This document shows positions 27,432 to 40,300 of a stretch of 64,000 nt of DNA, one piece after another. This stretch comes from Sulfuriferula nivalis (GTDB taxonomy: Bacteria > Pseudomonadota > Gammaproteobacteria > Burkholderiales > Sulfuriferulaceae). A program made the translations under genes and the position numbers. The DNA is taken from NCBI RefSeq assembly GCF_009937995.1, contig NZ_AP021881.1, forward strand, positions 2,046,001 to 2,110,000, in the 5' to 3' direction. The notes beneath the pieces were generated by a model. The model did not search any database. It worked only from the letters and a program-made list of their open reading frames with translations, and was not told the origin of the DNA. The stretch's first letter is position 1. Every line of letters begins with the position of its first letter.

Positions 27432-28523
27432 ATGAACAATTGGAAAGACCCACTCGGCAGTAACCGCATAGGCTTATGGCTAGCTGACCGCAATGACCGC
27501 AAACGCAACAATATTGCTCGCATTGCTGCACGCTGGGGTTGGGTCAAGCCTTTGGGTGAGCGCGGCAAAGTAATATGGGTAATCGCTGGTGCGAGCCGGA
27601 ATAGTGTACGTCTTGCTGTGGAACTGGTTCGTGCAATCCGTGAAAAACGTTTAGACATACGCCTCGTACTCACATTTGAACAAGATTATCCAGAATTACT
27701 GAATGCGCTGGATGACTGTGACAAAACAGGCTGGGGACTAGCACCTTGCGACCATCCACGCGCACTGGAACGCGTTAATGAACGACTCTCACCTTATGGC
27801 ATTATTGTCATAGACACGCAACCACGCCCTAACCTGAGCGCGTTATTAAGCCAGCATGAACGTGTGCTCGTCGTTAACCCACCTCAAACTGTCGCCTACA
27901 AATGCGAACGCATATATAACGGCACAGGTAACGGTGAATTAGCTCCGCCAGCCGATATGCTCGCCATCCTGGCGCAAGCGCAAATAGACCCCAACTTCAA
28001 ATCGCTAGTTAATCACGGCATAGAGCGACATTTATGGTGGCTACATGATGACGCATCCAATACCAGTAGCGCACTAATCACCCAATTCAAACAACAAACA
28101 ACAAACGATGTGCTGTTTGTCAGTGGTGCTAAACCTGATGGTAATTTCATCGCTATCAGCAGCTGGGATCGCAGTCCTATCCCTGGTGGCAGTATCGTCT
28201 GGGTTGACGATGACAAATGGTTAACTGCTATTTCTGCCGCTGTCACCGCGACACACCTAGTATCTATCGACCCAACCGTACTCTGGCAAGCAATGGCTGG
28301 CGGTGCCGCAATTTCCTGTCAGCAGCATCATGATTTACCCAAGACCAGTTTGCACGAAGCCATTACAGCTTGCGCTGATCCTACTACCCTCTGGCAAGAT
28401 TATCGTGACAACCCGATACTTGCTCGCCAGCGTGGGGATAGTGCTCGGCGTTTATTCTGGCAAGAACGCCGCCTGGCAGAAAGCACCAGCGAAGAACTGG
28501 TGGCACGCGTTTTTGAATGGTAG
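27432..28523 (+). CDS. Putative glycosyltransferase, weakly WaaA-like
   Basis: A 363-aa protein I do not firmly recognise. It shows two alternating alpha/beta halves as in GT-B glycosyltransferases: KVIWVIAGASRNSVRLAVEL with RLVLTFEQDYPELL resembles the N-terminal part of Kdo transferases, and NDVLFVSGAKPD, SIVWVDDDKWLTAI and LWQAMAGGAAISC the C-terminal part. It overlaps lpxK by 7 nt and lies in the lpxK-kdsB block, which supports a role in lipid A or Kdo assembly. The start at 27432 avoids the hairpin before it. Function is inference. Confidence 0.5.
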   Translation: MNNWKDPLGSNRIGLWLADRNDRKRNNIARIAARWGWVKPLGERGKVIWVIAGASRNSVRLAVELVRAIREKRLDIRLVLTFEQDYPELLNALDDCDKTGWGLAPCDHPRALERVNERLSPYGIIVIDTQPRPNLSALLSQHERVLVVNPPQTVAYKCERIYNGTGNGELAPPADMLAILAQAQIDPNFKSLVNHGIERHLWWLHDDASNTSSALITQFKQQTTNDVLFVSGAKPDGNFIAISSWDRSPIPGGSIVWVDDDKWLTAISAAVTATHLVSIDPTVLWQAMAGGAAISCQQHHDLPKTSLHEAITACADPTTLWQDYRDNPILARQRGDSARRLFWQERRLAESTSEELVARVFEW

Positions 28524-29533
28524 CCTGGTTACAGCGTCAGTGGCTGAGCATAACCATCTGGCATGTGCTACTTATCCCGCTATCATGGTTATTTTTGAGC
28601 ATTACTCGCATACGCCAGCTTGCCTATAAACTACGTTTATCTACCAGCTACCGCCTTCCAGTCCCCGTCATCGTAGTTGGCAATATTAACGTAGGTGGCA
28701 CTGGCAAAACACCTCTAGTCATCTATTTAGTACAACAGCTACGTCAACACGGATGGCGACCCGGCATTATCAGCCGGGGCTACGGTGGCACAGCTACGAC
28801 ACCCACAGCAGTCAACGCCAACAGCGACCCATCCGTAGTCGGGGATGAGCCATTGCTAATTGCACAACGAGCAGGCTGTCCATTGTGGGTAGATCGCAAC
28901 CGCCCCGCCGCTGCGCATGCGTTGCTGTCTAGCCATCCTGAAGTCAATATCATTATCAGTGACGATGGTCTGCAACACTATGCACTGGAGCGCGATATCA
29001 ATATTGCAGTCATTGACGGCGCGCGCGGGTTTGGCAACAAGCAACTTTTGCCTGCAGGCCCATTACGTGAGCCACTAGCTCGCCTTAGCACTATGGATGC
29101 TATCGTCATTAATCAAACAGGTGCATACCACACCAGCATCCCGCCTACGCTCTCTCACTATGCTATGCACTTGCAAGGCCATCAGTTCACGCAGCTGCTT
29201 CATCCTCAACGAACTGCAACTGCTCAGAATTTCATCAATCAGCCTATCCATGCAGTGGCCGGCATAGGCAACCCAAACCGCTTTTTTGATCAGTTGAGTG
29301 CTATGGGACTAACAGTTATTCCTCATGCTTTTCCTGATCATCATCAGTATCAAGCTGGCGACTTTAATTTCACCCATTCTAATTTATCAGCCATTATCAT
29401 CATGACCGAAAAAGATGCGGTAAAATGTCATTCTTTTGCCGATGAGCGGATGTGGGTTTGGGCAGTCGATGCACACCTACCTGATACTTTCATCGCCGAC
29501 ATACTCACCCAATTAGGAAACCATCATGGATAG
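28517..29533 (+). CDS. lpxK: Tetraacyldisaccharide 4'-kinase
   Basis: Inner-membrane kinase that phosphorylates the lipid A precursor at the 4' position. The 338-aa protein has a hydrophobic N-terminal helix (about 10-32), the P-loop [29 protein letters not shown] and [12 protein letters not shown]. It overlaps the glycosyltransferase-like gene by 7 nt and the Trm112-like gene by 8 nt. Confidence 0.95.
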   Translation: MVAWLQRQWLSITIWHVLLIPLSWLFLSITRIRQLAYKLRLSTSYRLPVPVIVVGNINVGGTGKTPLVIYLVQQLRQHGWRPGIISRGYGGTATTPTAVNANSDPSVVGDEPLLIAQRAGCPLWVDRNRPAAAHALLSSHPEVNIIISDDGLQHYALERDINIAVIDGARGFGNKQLLPAGPLREPLARLSTMDAIVINQTGAYHTSIPPTLSHYAMHLQGHQFTQLLHPQRTATAQNFINQPIHAVAGIGNPNRFFDQLSAMGLTVIPHAFPDHHQYQAGDFNFTHSNLSAIIIMTEKDAVKCHSFADERMWVWAVDAHLPDTFIADILTQLGNHHG

Positions 29534-29704
29534 CAAGTTATTAGACATACTGGTCTGCCCGATTTGCAAAGGGCCGTTGGTTTACCACAAAACCACACAA
29601 GAATTGATCTGCAAAGCAGACAAACTCGCTTTTCCCATTCGTGACGATATTCCCGTCATGCTTGAAGGTGAAGCCCGCACACTGGCCGAGGACGAAGCCA
29701 TTTA

Positions 29705-29705
<1 letters not shown>
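29526..29705 (+). CDS. Trm112/YcaR family zinc-ribbon protein
   Basis: A 59-aa protein. [20 protein letters not shown] has the first CxxC pair, ELICK and [18 protein letters not shown] complete the Trm112 fold. The family normally sits between lpxK and kdsB in proteobacteria, exactly as here; eukaryotic Trm112 activates methyltransferases, the bacterial role is unsettled. Start ATG 29526 overlaps the lpxK end by 8 nt and its TAA overlaps the kdsB ATG. Confidence 0.93.
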
Positions 29706-31130
<1,425 letters not shown>

Positions 31131-31144
31131 ACACTAACAGAACA

Positions 31145-31164
31145 TGTCGGGCTTTAGCCCGACA
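31145..31164 (+). terminator. Hairpin after adk
   Basis: TGTCGGGC (31145-31152) and GCCCGACA (31157-31164) form a perfect 8-bp stem with a TTTA loop, 14 nt after the adk stop. No T-run follows, so termination would be weak or Rho-assisted. Confidence 0.5.
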
Positions 31165-31213
31165 ATGCCACACCTGCATTCATCATCCACCCAAAAAAAC
31201 GCAATCTTTAAAT

Positions 31214-32530
31214 ATGACCGACACCATTACCGCCCCCGCCACACTCACTATCACCTCACTCAACCATGAAGGACGTGGTGTTGCACGGCGCGAGGATGGG
31301 AAAACCATATTTGTTGATGGTGCAATCACTGGCGAAGTTGTGCAATATTCGGTTTACCGCAAAAAAGACAGTTTTGAAATGGCGCAAATCACCAAAATTG
31401 TACGCCCCAGTTTTATGCGTGTTAAACCCCGTTGCCCCCATTTTGGTGTATGTGGCGGCTGTAGTTTGCAACACATGGATGCAGGTGCTCAAATCGCGGC
31501 CAAGCAACGTGTACTGGAAGACAACCTGGTGCACATAGGCAAGGTTCAACCTGCCAGCATCATGTCACCCATCCATGGCCCTGCTTGGGGCTATCGCACC
31601 CGCGCACGTATGTCCGTGCGTCTGGTAGAAAAGAAAGGTGGCGTACTGGTTGGTTTCCACGAGCGTCGCAACAGCTTTATCGCCGACATGACTTCCTGTG
31701 CTGTGTTACCACCGCGTATTTCCGCACTCATACCATTATTGCGCGAATTTGTCATGCGACTCACTATCCGCTCCCAGCTACCACAGATAGAAGTCGTTGC
31801 TACTGACGTGGTTGATGCTTTAGTCATACGCCACATGGTACCTATTCCTGCAGAAGATGAGGTGCTATTACGTGAGTTCGCAGATCAGCATCACATCCAG
31901 TGGTGGACGCAATCCAAGGGGCCAGACACTATCCAGCCATTCTATCCATTAGACGTACCAGAATTATCCTATAGCCTGCCTGAATTTAATTTGGTCATGC
32001 CGTTCCGCCCCAGTGAATTTACCCAGATTAATACCGATGTTAACCCCATCCTCATGCGCCGAGCTATGCAGTTGCTCGACCCGCAGCCAAATGAACGTAT
32101 CGTTGATATGTTCTGTGGACTAGGCAATTTCACCTTGCCAATAGCGCGCCATGCACAGACAGTAGTCGGCATAGAAGGCAGCAAGGAACTCGTAGCCCGT
32201 GCGCAACAAAACGCCACGTTTAACGGCATTAGCAATACTGAATTTATGGTAGAAAATCTATTTGAAATAACCACTGAACGCATGCAAGCACTAGGTCATT
32301 TTGACAAAATGCTGATAGACCCACCACGTGATGGTGCGTATGCGTTAGTGCAAGCACTTGATGATAATGCACCTAAACGTATTATTTATGTTTCATGCAA
32401 TCCCGCCACGCTGGCACGCGATGCCGCGGTGTTGGTACATGAAAAAGGATATCAACTAAAAAGTGCAGGTATCGCCAATATGTTCCCACATACGGCACAT
32501 GTTGAATCTATAGCCTGGTTTGAGAAATAA
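31214..32530 (+). CDS. rlmD: 23S rRNA (uracil-5-)-methyltransferase RlmD
   Basis: Methylates U1939 of 23S rRNA. The 438-aa protein has an N-terminal TRAM domain (about 8-65), a 4Fe-4S cluster set CPHFGVCGGC plus a later Cys in SCAVL, the SAM-binding IVDMFCGLGNFTLPIA, and VSCNPATLARD with the catalytic Cys. It is the last rightward gene before the convergent HDOD gene, 4 nt away. Confidence 0.93.
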   Translation: MTDTITAPATLTITSLNHEGRGVARREDGKTIFVDGAITGEVVQYSVYRKKDSFEMAQITKIVRPSFMRVKPRCPHFGVCGGCSLQHMDAGAQIAAKQRVLEDNLVHIGKVQPASIMSPIHGPAWGYRTRARMSVRLVEKKGGVLVGFHERRNSFIADMTSCAVLPPRISALIPLLREFVMRLTIRSQLPQIEVVATDVVDALVIRHMVPIPAEDEVLLREFADQHHIQWWTQSKGPDTIQPFYPLDVPELSYSLPEFNLVMPFRPSEFTQINTDVNPILMRRAMQLLDPQPNERIVDMFCGLGNFTLPIARHAQTVVGIEGSKELVARAQQNATFNGISNTEFMVENLFEITTERMQALGHFDKMLIDPPRDGAYALVQALDDNAPKRIIYVSCNPATLARDAAVLVHEKGYQLKSAGIANMFPHTAHVESIAWFEK

Positions 32531-32534
32531 CTGT

Positions 32535-33347
32535 TTAAGGTGACTGAACAATAGCTTGCACATCAATCGCTGACATGTGCAGCAATTCCCCTATTGCCTT
32601 GTAATCATCTGGCAAGGCTGCATCATCCCAACCATTTTCAGCATGTCGCGCCAAATTAATTGCTAGAAAAATATTGCGCATTTGACGATGCTGCGAATTG
32701 GTTTTTTCCATAAAACCAATCAACATAGTTGGCAACACCCATGATTTGGCCAAGGCCAACTGTAAATCAGATAGCTTGAATCCGAAGATTGCCTGCTGAG
32801 CCACACGAGAACGTAAACTCTTATCTTTCAATTGCATTTCTCGTACTTGCATCATCTGCTGCGGCGCATAACACCACATCAGGATTTCTGCAAAGTTATG
32901 GAGTAATGCAGCGGTATGAATTTCATCAAAATGAGTGTCCTGCAACCGTACCGCCCAATCACGTGCATAATAGGCCGCGCGAGTAGCGCGCCGAATAACG
33001 TGCAACATCCCGGTTAAGGCAACGACCTTACCCTGCAAAAGATCTTCAGCCACAAGTCCAGGCCGAACCTTTTCAAATACGGTCTTCATACCCAGCATCA
33101 TTAATGCCTGCTCTACTTGCACAACTTCGAACTGTTGTACACTGTGCTTGTGGTGTTGTAAGTAACGCAACAAAGCTACGGTCATTAATGGATCCGAATT
33201 GATAATATCAGCAATGCCTCGAATATTTAACTCATCCGCATCAAGGTCAACTCGTCCAAGCTCACGTGCCGTACGTTTAAGCATGGGGATTTCTGTGGTT
33301 TTAAAAAAACTCACCCAGCCATCCAAATTCAGTATTGGCTCTATCAT
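32535..33347 (-). CDS. HDOD domain protein
   Basis: A 270-aa stand-alone HDOD protein. SDPLMTVALLRYLQHHKHSV is the typical N-terminal helix pair, and HTAALLHNFAEILMWCYAP lies where HD-domain enzymes have HD; here it is His-Asn, so catalytic phosphohydrolase activity is unlikely. HDOD proteins usually act in signalling, often with c-di-GMP or chemotaxis systems. ATG 33347 follows GGAG at 6 nt; a GTG one codon earlier is possible. No partner gene is adjacent. Confidence 0.85.
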   Translation of the reverse strand: MIEPILNLDGWVSFFKTTEIPMLKRTARELGRVDLDADELNIRGIADIINSDPLMTVALLRYLQHHKHSVQQFEVVQVEQALMMLGMKTVFEKVRPGLVAEDLLQGKVVALTGMLHVIRRATRAAYYARDWAVRLQDTHFDEIHTAALLHNFAEILMWCYAPQQMMQVREMQLKDKSLRSRVAQQAIFGFKLSDLQLALAKSWVLPTMLIGFMEKTNSQHRQMRNIFLAINLARHAENGWDDAALPDDYKAIGELLHMSAIDVQAIVQSP

Positions 33348-33487
33348 CACTCACTCCACTCAACTTCCTTATTATTAGTTGCCTATCCTACAGAAAATTT
33401 ACAAGATAAGCCACAAACGCCGTAAGGTTGCAACTTTAACTGCATTCCTATAGTCTATGAACAGTTAGTTTAATTTGGAGCAACAAC

Positions 33488-34174
33488 ATGCAACCTGAAA
33501 TCCGATACGCAGGCACTACAGACATATCTGAAGTCCAGAACAAAGTTTTACGCAATACCTACCTCATGCTGTCACTCACCATGATACCGACTGTAATTGG
33601 CGCTTATGCAGGATTAAGCATCAACTTTTCTTTCATGGCGCAACACCCTGTCCTCGCTATGGTAGGAATGTTAGCTGTCATGTTTGGTATGTTTATGGGA
33701 ATCGCCGCCAATCGCAACAATACCCTCGGTATTGCGCTATTGTTAGGTGTAACATTTTTGCTTGGTTTAATGCTGGGCCCAATATTACAAGTAGCATTAC
33801 ATTTCCGTAATGGTCCACAGCTAATCGCCATGGCAGCCGGCGGCACTGGGGCAATATTTTTCACCTTGGCAACCATCGCCACCGTCACCAAAAAAGACTT
33901 TAGCTTTATGGGTAAATTCTTGATGGTAGGTTTGGTAATGCTGATATTGGCTTCACTGGCAAATATGTTTTTCCAGATACCAGTCGCTTCATTAGCAATT
34001 TCAGCTATCGCGATTATGATATTTTCTGGCTACATACTCTATGACATCAGCCAAATCATCCATGGTGGTGAAACCAACTATGTCATGGCAACGTTGGCAA
34101 TCTACCTCGACATCTATAATATTTTTGTTAACTTGTTAAATCTGCTGATGGCACTAGCAGGCAATCGTGACTAA
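33488..34174 (+). CDS. Bax inhibitor-1/YccA family membrane protein
   Basis: A 228-aa inner-membrane protein with seven predicted helices. VLRNTYLMLSLTMIPTVIGA, AAGGTGAIFFTLATIATVTK, GYILYDISQIIHGGETNYVM and IYLDIYNIFVNLLNLLM are the family segments, the last with the conserved acidic residues of the Ca2+/pH-sensing core. It resembles E. coli YbhL/YccA. It is a single gene with a good GGAG ribosome site at 33477-33480 and its own upstream gap of 140 bp. Confidence 0.93.
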   Translation: MQPEIRYAGTTDISEVQNKVLRNTYLMLSLTMIPTVIGAYAGLSINFSFMAQHPVLAMVGMLAVMFGMFMGIAANRNNTLGIALLLGVTFLLGLMLGPILQVALHFRNGPQLIAMAAGGTGAIFFTLATIATVTKKDFSFMGKFLMVGLVMLILASLANMFFQIPVASLAISAIAIMIFSGYILYDISQIIHGGETNYVMATLAIYLDIYNIFVNLLNLLMALAGNRD

Positions 34175-34183
34175 GTAAGTTTC

Positions 34184-34207
34184 AGGGCAAGTCAGCCGAC
34201 TTGCCCT
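34184..34207. terminator. Hairpin between convergent BI-1 and prmC genes
   Basis: AGGGCAAGTC (34184-34193) and GACTTGCCCT (34198-34207) form a perfect 10-bp stem with an AGCC loop. It includes the prmC stop codon. T-runs are absent, yet its place between convergent genes suggests a shared terminator. Confidence 0.6.
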
Positions 34208-35037
34208 AGCGTCACGCGTTCTACACCACCCAAATCACGTTCTGACTTTACATTCTTAAATCCTGCTGTAGTCAACAAACCCTGCACAACATCAGCCTGA
34301 TCATAACCATGCTCAAGCAATATATGTCCTCCAGCTGTCATAAAGTGTGCAGCGGAATCGATAATTAAACGCAAATCATCCAAACCTGTCACACCTGCCG
34401 TCAGTGCTGATATCGGTTCAAAATGCAATTTTTTCAGGTGATCATCGTTTTCAACGATATAAGGTGGGTTACTGACAATCAGATCGAATTTATTACCTTC
34501 GGGCAATTGCTGCCACCAATCACTGACAACAAAGTCAATATTGATCACACCCAACAAAGCTGCGTTGGTCTGTGCAACCGCTATCGCAGCAGGGCTCTTA
34601 TCTACCGCAACGACCTGCGTCAACGGACGCGCGTTAGCAATGCTGATCGCAATTGCACCACTTCCTGTACCAAGATCCAACACCCGCAGTCGCTTGTCTT
34701 CAGGAATGTTCAATAGTGCCAACTCGACTAACAACTCAGTATCAGGACGAGGTATCAACACATCAGGTGTAACTTTGAAAGTCATCCCGTAGAATTCTTT
34801 CTCTCCAAAAATATAAGCGATAGGCTCACCTTGTAGGCGACGCTGCAAATATTGTTGATACAGGGCAAAGTCTGATACTGACAAGATTTCATCATCATGC
34901 GCTATCAACCAGGCACGATTAACTTGCAGAATCTGCGCCATCAACAACTGGACTTCAAAGCGCGCATCAACGATCGACATATCCAGAACTAAAGCCAGTT
35001 TTGCGCTATCCGCTTGAAGTATGCCTAGTATTTGCAC
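34192..35037 (-). CDS. prmC: Release factor glutamine methyltransferase
   Basis: Methylates the Gln of the GGQ motif in RF1 and RF2. The 281-aa enzyme has RLQGEPIAYIFGEKEFYG, the SAM motif VLDLGTGSGAIAISIA and the amide-binding NPPYIVEND. It starts with GTG at 35037, whose G overlaps the prfA TAG stop. Its substrate RF1 is encoded next to it, RF2 at 7-8 kb. Confidence 0.95.
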   Translation of the reverse strand: MQILGILQADSAKLALVLDMSIVDARFEVQLLMAQILQVNRAWLIAHDDEILSVSDFALYQQYLQRRLQGEPIAYIFGEKEFYGMTFKVTPDVLIPRPDTELLVELALLNIPEDKRLRVLDLGTGSGAIAISIANARPLTQVVAVDKSPAAIAVAQTNAALLGVINIDFVVSDWWQQLPEGNKFDLIVSNPPYIVENDDHLKKLHFEPISALTAGVTGLDDLRLIIDSAAHFMTAGGHILLEHGYDQADVVQGLLTTAGFKNVKSERDLGGVERVTLGQVG

Positions 35038-36113
35038 TATTCGCCCATTGCGGCCAATAACTCAGCCTGATGTTCTGTCGCCAAACCGGAAAGCAGCTCG
35101 TCCAAATCACCATCCATGATTGCATCAATTTTATACAACGTCAGATTGATGCGATGATCAGTAATCCGTCCTTGTGGAAAATTATAAGTACGGATGCGTT
35201 CAGATCGGTCACCACTGCCTATTAACGATTTACGCGTTGCAGCTTCCTTGGATGCAATTTCACGCAACTGTTTATCCTTAATCCGCGCCGCCAGTACTGA
35301 CAAAGCTTGCGCCTTATTTTTATGTTGCGACCTATCGTCCTGGCATTCCACAACTATGCCAGTAGGAATATGCGTAATCCGCACCGCCGAATCAGTTTTG
35401 TTAATGTGCTGACCACCCGCGCCACTTGCACGGTAGGTGTCTATACGCAAATCAGCTGGATTCAAGTTCACATCAGCCACTTCGTCGGCTTCTGGCATTA
35501 CCGCCACAGTACATGCCGAAGTATGAATACGCCCTTGTGTCTCAGTGGCCGGAACACGCTGTACACGATGACCACCTGATTCAAATTTCAAACGCGAGTA
35601 AGCACCACGTCCGATAATTTTCAGGATAACTTCTTTATAACCACCCAACTCGCTCATGCTTTCGGAAATGATTTCCACCTTCCAGCGCTGACGCTCGGCA
35701 AAGCGCGTATACATGCGGAACAAATCTGCCGAAAACAAAGCCGATTCATCACCCCCTGTACCGGCCCGAATTTCCAGAAAAATATTACGCTCGTCATTTG
35801 GGTCTTTAGGCAACAACTCCATTTGCAAGTCTGTTTCCAGCGTCAACAAGCGTGCTTTACCATCGCTGATTTCCTGCTCTGCCAGCTCTTTCATTTCAGG
35901 ATCTGCCAGCATTTCATGTGCGCTGGCAATATCAGCCTCAGTTTGCGTATATGCGCGATACAAAGCCACCACAGGGGAAATTTCAGCGTGTTCGCGAGTG
36001 AGTTTGCGGTAGTTATCCATATTGCTGGTAACTGTTTCCACAGATAACAAACGATCGATTTCATCTAATCGCTCAGTCAATTGAGCGAGTTTATTCAGTA
36101 AAGTAGGTTTCAT
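35037..36113 (-). CDS. prfA: Peptide chain release factor 1
   Basis: Reads UAA and UAG. The 358-aa protein has the specificity tripeptide PAT in [17 protein letters not shown] and the catalytic GGQ in [20 protein letters not shown]. It overlaps hemA by ATGA and is followed by prmC, the classic hemA-prfA-prmC operon. Confidence 0.97.
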   Translation of the reverse strand: MKPTLLNKLAQLTERLDEIDRLLSVETVTSNMDNYRKLTREHAEISPVVALYRAYTQTEADIASAHEMLADPEMKELAEQEISDGKARLLTLETDLQMELLPKDPNDERNIFLEIRAGTGGDESALFSADLFRMYTRFAERQRWKVEIISESMSELGGYKEVILKIIGRGAYSRLKFESGGHRVQRVPATETQGRIHTSACTVAVMPEADEVADVNLNPADLRIDTYRASGAGGQHINKTDSAVRITHIPTGIVVECQDDRSQHKNKAQALSVLAARIKDKQLREIASKEAATRKSLIGSGDRSERIRTYNFPQGRITDHRINLTLYKIDAIMDGDLDELLSGLATEHQAELLAAMGE

Positions 36114-37360
36114 TCTTGATGTAACGCGTAAAGCCGAGAAAGCATCGCCACTAAAGCTTGGCGTTCACTATTATCAGCATGATTAAGTGCGTGGGTAGGA
36201 TGATGTAAAAATTTATTGGTAAGACTGTGAGACAGCGTCTCTAATACTTGTTCAGGTGACTCGCCTTTAGCCAGCAGCTTCATCGCACGCTCTACTTCAT
36301 GACGGCGCACGCGCTCGGCCTGGTCACGTAGACTGCGGATGGTTGGCACCAACTCACGTGTATCCAGCCAATGCGAAAACTGACGCACACTCACGTCGAT
36401 AATAGCCTCAGCATCACCCACCTGCGCCATGCGATTTTCCATACCCTGCTTTACTATCGCGCCCAGATCGTCAACGCTATATAAAAACACATCCGCCAAT
36501 TCACCGACTTCGACTTCGATATCACGAGGCACGGCCAAATCCACCATAAACATAGGGCGATGACGACGTGCCTTTAACGCCCGCTCAACCATACCTTTAC
36601 CCAAGATGGGTAACTGGCTGGCTGTGCTAGTAACAACAATGTCATAACGCGAAAGATGTTCAGGTAGCTCTTGTAAACTAATTGCACTGCCTTGATAACG
36701 CTCAGCCAGAAGCTGCGCACGTTTTACCGTACGATTAGCAACCATAATGTGTTTAGGATGACGAGCACCAAAATGTGCCGCACACAACTCTATCATTTCA
36801 CCAGCACCAATAAACAGTACATTCTGCTCGGCAATACTGGGGAAAATTCGCTCTGCCAGGCGCACTGACGCCGCCGCCATCGATACGGAGTTCGCTCCAA
36901 TCTCTGTGGCTGTACGAACTTCCTTTGCTACCGCAAATGTATGCTGGAATAACTTATGCAAGACTATGCCCATGGTACCGGCTTGTTCAGCCGTTTTCAC
37001 AGCCAAACGCATTTGTCCCAGTATCTGAGTTTCCCCCAACACCATAGAATCGAGCCCCGATGCAACACGAAAAGCATGCCGTGCAGCCTCAACATGAGGG
37101 AGTGCATAAATATAAGGAGCAATCGTTTGGCTATCCAGTTGATGGTAATGCGCAAACCAGTTAATCACCGCATCCTGGTCAGCTGCATTACAATAAATCT
37201 CAGTCCGATTACAGGTAGAAAGTATAGCGGCCTCTTTAACCGCACCTGACGATACCGCAGCATGCAATGCGGCTTCCATACCATCGGCATTAAAAGCCAC
37301 CTGCTCCCGAATATTTACCGGAGCAGTTTCATGATTAATTCCTATGGTTAACAAACGCAT
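36110..37360 (-). CDS. hemA: Glutamyl-tRNA reductase
   Basis: First enzyme of C5-pathway tetrapyrrole synthesis, reducing Glu-tRNA to glutamate-1-semialdehyde. The 416-aa sequence has [14 protein letters not shown], the nucleophilic Cys in [28 protein letters not shown] and the NADPH-binding [13 protein letters not shown]. The gene starts 3 nt after the penicillin-binding protein stop, so it may be read from that transcript; hemF is one gene further upstream. Confidence 0.97.
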   Translation of the reverse strand: MRLLTIGINHETAPVNIREQVAFNADGMEAALHAAVSSGAVKEAAILSTCNRTEIYCNAADQDAVINWFAHYHQLDSQTIAPYIYALPHVEAARHAFRVASGLDSMVLGETQILGQMRLAVKTAEQAGTMGIVLHKLFQHTFAVAKEVRTATEIGANSVSMAAASVRLAERIFPSIAEQNVLFIGAGEMIELCAAHFGARHPKHIMVANRTVKRAQLLAERYQGSAISLQELPEHLSRYDIVVTSTASQLPILGKGMVERALKARRHRPMFMVDLAVPRDIEVEVGELADVFLYSVDDLGAIVKQGMENRMAQVGDAEAIIDVSVRQFSHWLDTRELVPTIRSLRDQAERVRRHEVERAMKLLAKGESPEQVLETLSHSLTNKFLHHPTHALNHADNSERQALVAMLSRLYALHQE

Positions 37361-37363
37361 GGA

Positions 37364-40300
37364 TTAGTATGCCTCACCGCCAGCAGGACGGCGCTCTTCT
37401 ATAGGTGCAGGCACTTGCTGTGGAATAACAAACTCGTTAACTGGTGGAGGCGCTATGGGTTTGCTCACAACTACTGGTTTAACAACTGGCTCCAAACGGG
37501 TTGCCGGTTTTAAATGTGGTGCAATGACAATAGGGGCAACTTTCACAGGCACCTGAACTGGTTCAGGAACAGGTATCGCTTCGCTTTGTGCAGGCTCTTC
37601 TACGACCTCCGCTGGGTCATCCATTTCTACTTCTGGCTGTGCCTGAACGATACGTGAAGGCGCCAAAACCGCCGACAATTGTGGACTCATCGCTTTAATC
37701 AACTGTGCAGGCAAAGAACTGGTGAAATGGTATTGTGCACCATCCTCACCACGCACTATTGCTGTCATCGTGCCGAAAAATTTGTCACCAATAAAGAACA
37801 CCATGGTGGCTGTACGATTCACCACTCTTGACGACACCACATTACCGTTAGCATCTACCGTATCAAAACGATGATCACCAGTTCCTGTTTTCCCACCCAT
37901 AATCAGTGGGTTACCGTCATTATCCTTAAAGACACCACGTAAACGACCCGCAGTACCACGCTCAACTACGCCCTGCAACGCTTTACGCACGACCACCGTT
38001 AATTCTTCAGGCAACAATCGCTCACCTTGAGGTGGTTTGCGCACAAAGACAGTTTCGTAAGGTGTGCCTGCTGCAAAATGCACTTTTTCTATCGACACTG
38101 CAGGCATGCGCACGCCTTTATTTACCAGTATCCCCATTAACTCTGCCAATGCCGCCGGTCTATCGGCTGATGTGCCAAGCGCTGTCGCATAGGATGGCAC
38201 CAGGCTATCAAATGGATAACCCAGTCGTTTCCAGTCCTGGTGGATTTTTTCAAATGACTCCACCTCCAGCAAGCTACGTATACGGATATCTTGTGCATTT
38301 TTTCGCCCGGTACTGAACAGCCAATTATAAACGGCAATGCGTTGATCATGACTTGCTGCCACAATCTGATCGAAACTATGTTGAGGATGCTGCCGCAAAT
38401 AAGATACTAACCAGAGTTCGAGTGGATGCACTTGCGTAATGTATCCCAAATCAGCCAGTGAAAATGCATCAGGCGCATACTGTTTATATAGACTGGCTAT
38501 CGTTGCGTCAGTCAGGCGTTCACCATCGACACTGCGCGCGCGCATGAATTTAGCAAAATCCTCCAGACTTTCATCAGGCGCTAAATAGCGGAACACAGCA
38601 GCCAAACGACGTGGAGTAGGATGTACTTTATTAAGTAAGGTCTCGGTAACTTGAGCAGGAGTTTGACCGCGATAAGTTTTATAGAACCGCAACAAATAAG
38701 CCTGCCCTTCCTTATCCGCGAAACGCTCCAGATAAGTACGCCGCTCAGGGTTATTAACATCTTCTAAAATTCGCCCTGCCATACCAGGTGATTGCGCCAT
38801 GTAATACAGACTAATATCACGCATCAAACGAATATAAACCAGATTGACCGAATTGCGCGTCGCATCCCATAGATTCATGATGCGACCATTATCGTCCTTG
38901 TTAAAGTTAACAAAACGATGCAATCCCCCCCCAGTAAAAAATGGCTGTGACGTGTCAGCAGAATATTGTCTATCCATTGCCGCTTCCAACATAGCTGTCA
39001 GTGACTTATCCTGAGCATGCTGGTAATAATTCACGGCCCAGGCAGAAATCGCATCCGTCGATGTTGGCACTAATGCAGCTAATTCCTTCGCAGACAATTT
39101 ACTATACTGGTCATGCAATGCCGTCACAATTTCCAAATAGCTAATCATGGTACGTAACTTTGCCGTTGATCCAAGATCCAACTTGGCGCCTTTATTGATA
39201 TCAAAAGGCTGGTTCAAGTTATCGGCCTGTATCCGTAACAATGCGCCCTGTGGCGTCATTTCATACAAGGTAAAACTATAAATAATCTTGCTCAGATCAT
39301 TATCAGGATTCAGCAAGTTTCTACCATACATACCAACTTTAGCCGCGCCCTCGGGCGAATTCAGACTTACCAGAAACTGGCTAACACTTTGCTGTGCTGC
39401 AGAATTCAGCGTGCTGTCTGCACTGACATCATAACGATCCAAATCATATAAACGCGATACCCCAAGCAGATTAGCCAAACGTGAACGCACCGCATTTGCT
39501 GCCTTCTGCGCAATAAAAGCCTTATTCTGTATAGGTCGCTGCACATTAAAACTGAGCGGTGCCTGCAAGGCCACATCACGCAGTGCTGGACTAATCACAC
39601 CTTCACGCGCCAATAAGCGCAGATGCACATTAGTGATATCTTCCAATGCTTTATGATTTACGTTCAAATAATAAGATGGCTTACGCTGCGCAATAATGAG
39701 CGACAACACATGCTTATAAGCATTACCCGTTTCGGCATCCGCATGATTTGCCAACAACAATTGGTTGACCCGATTCACATCCAGGCCATACCAGGCCCAC
39801 AACGCATCAGGCAGACCAATGACTTCACCAAATTTTGGTGCCGCGGACAAAGGCACGGTATTCAAATAATCCAGGACCAAACGTTGTCGTGCAGGCAACG
39901 TTTTTTCTCCGTCCAGATAAGCGCGGACTGAAGCTGAAGCCATCTGTTGCCATTTATCCTGCACCGTCATGGTTAAACCATCCGGTGAATGACGATATTT
40001 CTCAATTTGAGTCGCCAACGTACTACCACCAGGCACATCGTGTGATGGATAAACAAACTGGATCAATTTATCCAATACAGCTTGCGCTAATCTATCCCAC
40101 TCTACTGCAGGATTACGCTTAGGATTATCGGCTGCCAGGAGTTCACGATTTTCCACAAACAACAAACTGTTACGGATTAACGGGGGAATAGACTTAAAAT
40201 CAGGATACACACGTTGTGGCGTATGGCTTTCAAACACCACATCACCTGATGCATCAGTAACTGTCAATCCAGACTGATCTTTTTCGTGGTATGGCAGATT

